From a virus, in the IMG/VR virus record IMGVR_UViG_3300037258_001212, positions 1-30,508 of that record: a DNA stretch of 30,508 nt; one strand, 5' to 3'. The position numbers and the translations under genes were made by a program. Under the pieces are notes generated by a model, which saw only the letters and a program-made list of their open reading frames with translations, searched no databases and was not told the DNA's origin. Within the stretch, counting starts at the first letter, position 1; each line of letters starts with the position of its first letter. Shown piece by piece: positions 29,315 through 30,508 of this stretch.

Positions 29315-29746
29315 CTACGTTTCGAGACCCCTATCCCTACATGCAATAGTCAGAAAGTTTTTTTCACTAGCGACAGCGACAGGAATCAATCGGTCTCGTT
29401 CGGTCTTCGCTCGATGGCACGCACGGCAGAGAGATTGCAAGTTGTCCATGTCGAGCCGTAGGTCTGGAGCCGCGTGCAGGGGAGCGATGTGATCCACATC
29501 GACTGCCGCTGTTGGGTGTTCTTGCCTCAGACATTCCTGACAGAGGTACTGATCGCGTTTCAATGCCCGGAGCCGGACGCGTTGCCATGCACGGTCGTAT
29601 CCCCGACTCGCTGCTGTGCCACGCCAACGGTCGTACAGCCGTTCATTGGTGACGGCCTGATGTGCATCGCAGTAGCCGTTGCCGCTTGGCGGGACAAGCT
29701 CGGGGCAAGGTTGGCGGCGACACGGACGTGATGGAGCGGTTGGCAT
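29315..29746 (-). CDS. HNH endonuclease
   Basis: 143 aa. Carries an HNH domain: zinc cysteines C69-x2-C72 and C107-x2-C110, catalytic D85-H86 (VDVDHIAPL), N102 (DNLQ) and H111. A second zinc-binding-like part is at the N-terminus (C9, C14, C26, H29). HNH proteins next to terminases take part in packaging-linked DNA cleavage in HK97-like phages; here 249 nt separates it from the methyltransferase-TerS operon on the same strand. A 6-bp hairpin, CTACCG-CGGTAG (29750-29765), precedes the start, with no clear SD. Confidence 0.9.
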   Translation of the reverse strand: MPTAPSRPCRRQPCPELVPPSGNGYCDAHQAVTNERLYDRWRGTAASRGYDRAWQRVRLRALKRDQYLCQECLRQEHPTAAVDVDHIAPLHAAPDLRLDMDNLQSLCRACHRAKTERDRLIPVAVASEKNFLTIACRDRGLET

Positions 29747-29832
29747 CTACTACCGGGTTCGGTAGGTGGGAAATGAACTGTGGCGATCCTTGTTGCTCAA
29801 GAAGGTACTTTCTGTAACCGCCTTTGGCTTCT

Positions 29833-29887
29833 GGGTTTTAGGCCGTGTTTCTTAGGGTTTTCCACCTATATGGCAGGGTTTTCCACC
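29833..29887 (+). repeat. Three GGGTTTT boxes, 22 and 21 bp apart
   Basis: GGGTTTT occurs at 29833, 29855 and 29876; the last two extend to the identical 13-mer AGGGTTTTCCACC. The spacing is two helical turns, so all lie on one face of the helix. Part of the box (TTTTCCACC) resembles a DnaA box (TTWTNCACA) with a changed last base. They lie in the 197-nt gap between the divergent HNH gene and the plus-strand zinc-finger gene; likely regulator or initiator binding sites. Confidence 0.55.
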
Positions 29888-29943
29888 GCTCACGGGTTCG
29901 ATGCATGGTGTAGGTTTATACCCCTCGGAGGATTATCACGCTC

Positions 29944-30171
29944 ATGCCGAATAGACCGACCGATGATGATGTACTTCGCTACGCAATTTCATTGAGAGTT
30001 GCACCGGCACAACTGTTCCCGCGCCATGCAGTACAAGAGGTCGAATGCACACAATGCCACGCACTACCCGGTAGACCCTGTATGAGTCGAGGACGCGCCC
30101 GCAAATCCAATCACCTTGAAAGGGTGTTCGACAGAGCACGTGAATTCCTTGTATCCCGATCAAGGGGCTGA
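29944..30171 (+). CDS. Small zinc-finger protein
   Basis: 75 aa. C-terminal half holds VECTQCHALPGRPCMSRGRA followed by KSNHLERVFDRA: a CxxC plus C and His, a pattern common in small phage or actinobacterial zinc-binding proteins, probably DNA-binding. The N-terminal half (PTDDDVLRYAISLRVAP) is helical. ATG at 29944; GGAGG lies about 13 nt upstream, farther than usual. Located just after the GGGTTTT repeats, which might be its own operators. A regulator role is inference. Confidence 0.65.
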   Translation: MPNRPTDDDVLRYAISLRVAPAQLFPRHAVQEVECTQCHALPGRPCMSRGRARKSNHLERVFDRAREFLVSRSRG

Positions 30172-30226
30172 ATTTCGTAAACAAAGTTCGGACATCTTTT
30201 AATCTTCGTGTCGAAGGTGGACAACA

Positions 30227-30508
30227 ATGGCAAATTATTTCGTTCGAGTGGAGTTGATTGGATCGCCGAGTGCGGAAGTCTATACCAAGCTGCACGCATT
30301 GATGGCTTCAAATGGCTTTGCACAACAAGCTGTCGGAGACAATGGGAACGTAGTCAATCTACCCCACGCTACGTACTTTGGGACGGCTAATACCGATTGC
30401 GCGACCGTCGCAAAGATTGTGCATGATGAAGCACAGGCGAAGGTATGGACTATGGCAAGAGTATTGGCCATTCAATGGAGTGCATGGCAGCAATACAGAG
30501 AGGGCTGA
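30227..30508 (+). CDS. Hypothetical 93-aa protein (possibly DUF2622/GhoS-like)
   Basis: The protein begins MANYFVRVELIGSPSAEVYT, then LHALMASNGFAQQAVGDNGN and a LPHATYFGT strand, followed by a VRDLA-like 'VAKIVHDEAQAKVW' helix. I associate this ferredoxin-like layout with DUF2622 (GhoS-type antitoxin/RNase) relatives in phages and enterobacteria, but only by pattern. The ATG has GAAGGTGG upstream. A neighbouring GhoT-like toxin was not found. The window ends exactly at its stop codon, so neighbours downstream are unknown. Confidence 0.6.
   Translation: MANYFVRVELIGSPSAEVYTKLHALMASNGFAQQAVGDNGNVVNLPHATYFGTANTDCATVAKIVHDEAQAKVWTMARVLAIQWSAWQQYREG

Overview
The window reads as an integrated temperate siphovirus (lambda/HK97-like tailed phage) of roughly 30 kb, GC-rich and Gram-negative-like. 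The host cannot be proved from the sequence. The Cys-cluster integrase, the small basic 'AAARKRIAAAQKKRW' protein and the style of the small accessory proteins remind me of Acidobacteriota (Terriglobia), but that is recall-based and tentative. No tRNA, rRNA, IS element or CRISPR array was seen.

Layout. Bases 1-1660 hold the integrase, a strong intrinsic terminator, an excisionase-like HTH protein and a second terminator. Bases 1700-5970 form an accessory cassette: a HEPN-like protein, a 97-aa orphan, a translationally coupled three-gene operon of unknown function (2826-4310), an Mrr-type restriction endonuclease converging on it with no gap, and two tiny genes. Bases 6122-7663 encode a 513-aa protein with a DUF3102-like segment. 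Bases 7824-29065 are the morphogenesis block on the minus strand. In transcription order it runs: ParB-like/methyltransferase fusion, small terminase, 62-aa protein, large terminase, portal, prohead protease, major capsid, head-tail joining proteins, tail tube, tail chaperones G and G-T, gp10-like protein, tape measure, SGNH-hydrolase fibre, a membrane/coiled-coil protein, distal tail protein, DUF2163 protein, a 120-aa protein, NlpC/P60-like peptidase and tail-tip J. An HNH nuclease precedes it, as commonly seen beside HK97-type terminases. A few plus-strand small genes lie at the right end (29133-30508).

How it works together. Int and the HTH protein would control integration and excision. 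TerS, TerL and HNH package DNA. Portal, S78 protease and an HK97 capsid with an N-terminal delta domain build the head. The tail end follows the gene-transfer-agent-like order of distal protein, DUF2163, peptidase and tip J, with a large fibre inserted after the tape measure. Many junctions are translationally coupled through TAATG or ATGA overlaps. Several non-coupled starts (major capsid, tail tube, fibre, DUF2163, portal) are preceded by hairpins that include the Shine-Dalgarno sequence.

Most notable: (i) the SD-sequestering hairpins and a shared sequence box beside some of them; (ii) a canonical AAACCCC slippery heptamer joining the tail chaperone frames; (iii) a one-base frame break near the tape-measure C-terminus; (iv) the accessory cassette, a plausible defence locus with an uncharacterised three-gene operon; (v) a plus-strand 'moron' with its own promoter inside the tail operon; (vi) three GGGTTTT boxes spaced 21-22 bp apart near the right end. 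I found no convincing CI-type repressor, replication initiator, holin/endolysin pair or attachment repeats, so the element may be incomplete or may use unrecognised proteins.
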